A stretch of DNA of 64,000 nt, from contig VXAZ01009646.1 in the NCBI GenBank assembly GCA_013399875.1, positions 992,001 through 1,056,000 of the forward strand, read 5' to 3'. Positions 63,421 to 64,000 of this stretch are shown here, piece after piece. The DNA comes from Gymnorhina tibicen. Taxonomy: Eukaryota > Chordata > Aves > Passeriformes > Artamidae. Every line of letters starts with the position of its first letter. Within the stretch, counting starts at the first letter, position 1. The position numbers were made by a program, and so were the translations under genes. The notes beneath the pieces are model-generated. The model made no database searches and was not told where the DNA came from. It was given only the letters and a program-made list of their open reading frames with translations.

Positions 63421-64000
63421 GTAACTTACATCTCATCCATATCTAATGCCACAAATAACCCAAGGAAGAAGGAGTGGAATTTTTGAAAGAAGCAGAGGAA
63501 AGACAGAATAGAAAGTGATTAGCCTTTGTCTCCAGTGTGGAAGTGCATCTCTCCTGCTATCAGTTAATCAGTCCTCCTGTTGGTTAAAAGTAATGACTGG
63601 GCACTGGGCACATGTGAAGAACTTCAAAGACTGTTAAGAAATGCCTGTTCACATCACAACAAAAACTCAAAGCCCAGAGTAACCACAGGAGCATGACTTT
63701 GCCCAAAAGCATAAGGGAATGCTCCAGATGGCGCAATGCACCAAGGGCCTTCACCTGGCGGGTGAGTGCCACTGTGAGGAACGTCTGACTTTGGCCACAG
63801 GTGATAGCTGCATTAGCCACTGCCACAGTGCTTCTGCAGGCAAGAAATAAAATGAGCAAGTGGCAAAACTTAGCATCAAACACCCCTGAGTGGGAGTTCC
63901 TGCTCACCACACTCCGGCAGCCCTGAAGTTCCTCCACGCTGACTCCAAATTCACAGCACTGTAATTGAAAGTAGCTTCAGGTACTGTCACTACTGATCCT

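Larger units (their letters stand above)
54553..64000. other. A+T-rich unique DNA, no confident gene
   Basis: Apart from the small repeats listed separately and the exon-like piece at 63245-63420, no gene, RNA or mobile element is recognised. The minus open frames at 58522-58836 (104 codons) and 63584-63937 (117 codons) show no domain or splice support that I can see. Confidence 0.5.

Noticed and set aside
63584..63937. 117-codon minus-strand open frame
   Set aside because: There is no recognisable family, and it is cysteine- and leucine-scattered without motifs. Lower stop density follows from local G+C content.
1..64000. CRISPR arrays, operons, tRNA/rRNA genes, mitochondrial or viral gene insertions
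   Set aside because: I looked for regularly spaced repeats, cloverleaf words, rRNA-like blocks and retroviral gag/pol/env or other viral frames, and saw none. The repeat content is that of a bird nuclear genome.

Overview
This is vertebrate nuclear DNA, almost certainly from a bird and probably a songbird (passerine). The case rests on the interspersed repeats. There are seven recognisable CR1 LINE fragments on both strands, several with the avian CR1 3' signature (GGTGAGGCCCTGGCACAGG, or its complement beginning CATAGAATCATAG). There are also two solo LTRs whose sequences look like passerine ERVL-like and ERVK-like LTRs. The rest is A+T-rich, CpG-poor and dense in stops. I see no operons, ribosome binding sites, CRISPR array, rRNA or tRNA.

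Layout. 1-5723 is unique DNA. A CR1 3' end lies at 5724-6000 (+). 6001-12304 is unique DNA with one probable ancient retroelement scrap near 7045. An internal CR1 ORF2 piece lies at 12305-12750 (-). Between 12.75 and 17.8 kb sits a pair of homologous copies, each about 117 bp, in inverted orientation (15298-15414 and 17047-17164). A solo LTR of about 514 bp follows at 17806-18319 (-). An AT microsatellite is at 22516, a CR1 piece at 26070-26318 (-), and a complete 1,210-bp solo LTR with a 5-bp target duplication (CATAC) at 30191-31400 (-). Further CR1 pieces lie at 34172-34800 (+), 36705-36895 (+), 43078-43142 (-) and 44706-45062 (-). The last 19 kb has only simple repeats and small duplications.

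Genes. No complete protein-coding gene can be recognised. The longest open frames (about 100-130 codons) match no family I know, and their number is unremarkable for 64 kb. By reading splice signals I found a few exon-like pieces. The best are on the minus strand: 24732-24860, a phase-0 terminal exon of 42 residues with a good acceptor, and 31901-31960, a 60-bp phase-0 exon with strong acceptor and donor. They could be two exons of one unidentified gene, but they could also be chance. The window is best read as a gene desert or a large intron. I found no new multi-gene system. The observations most worth checking are the inverted repeat pair, the minus-strand exon candidates and a CpG-retaining palindrome with an AP-1-like site at 28448.
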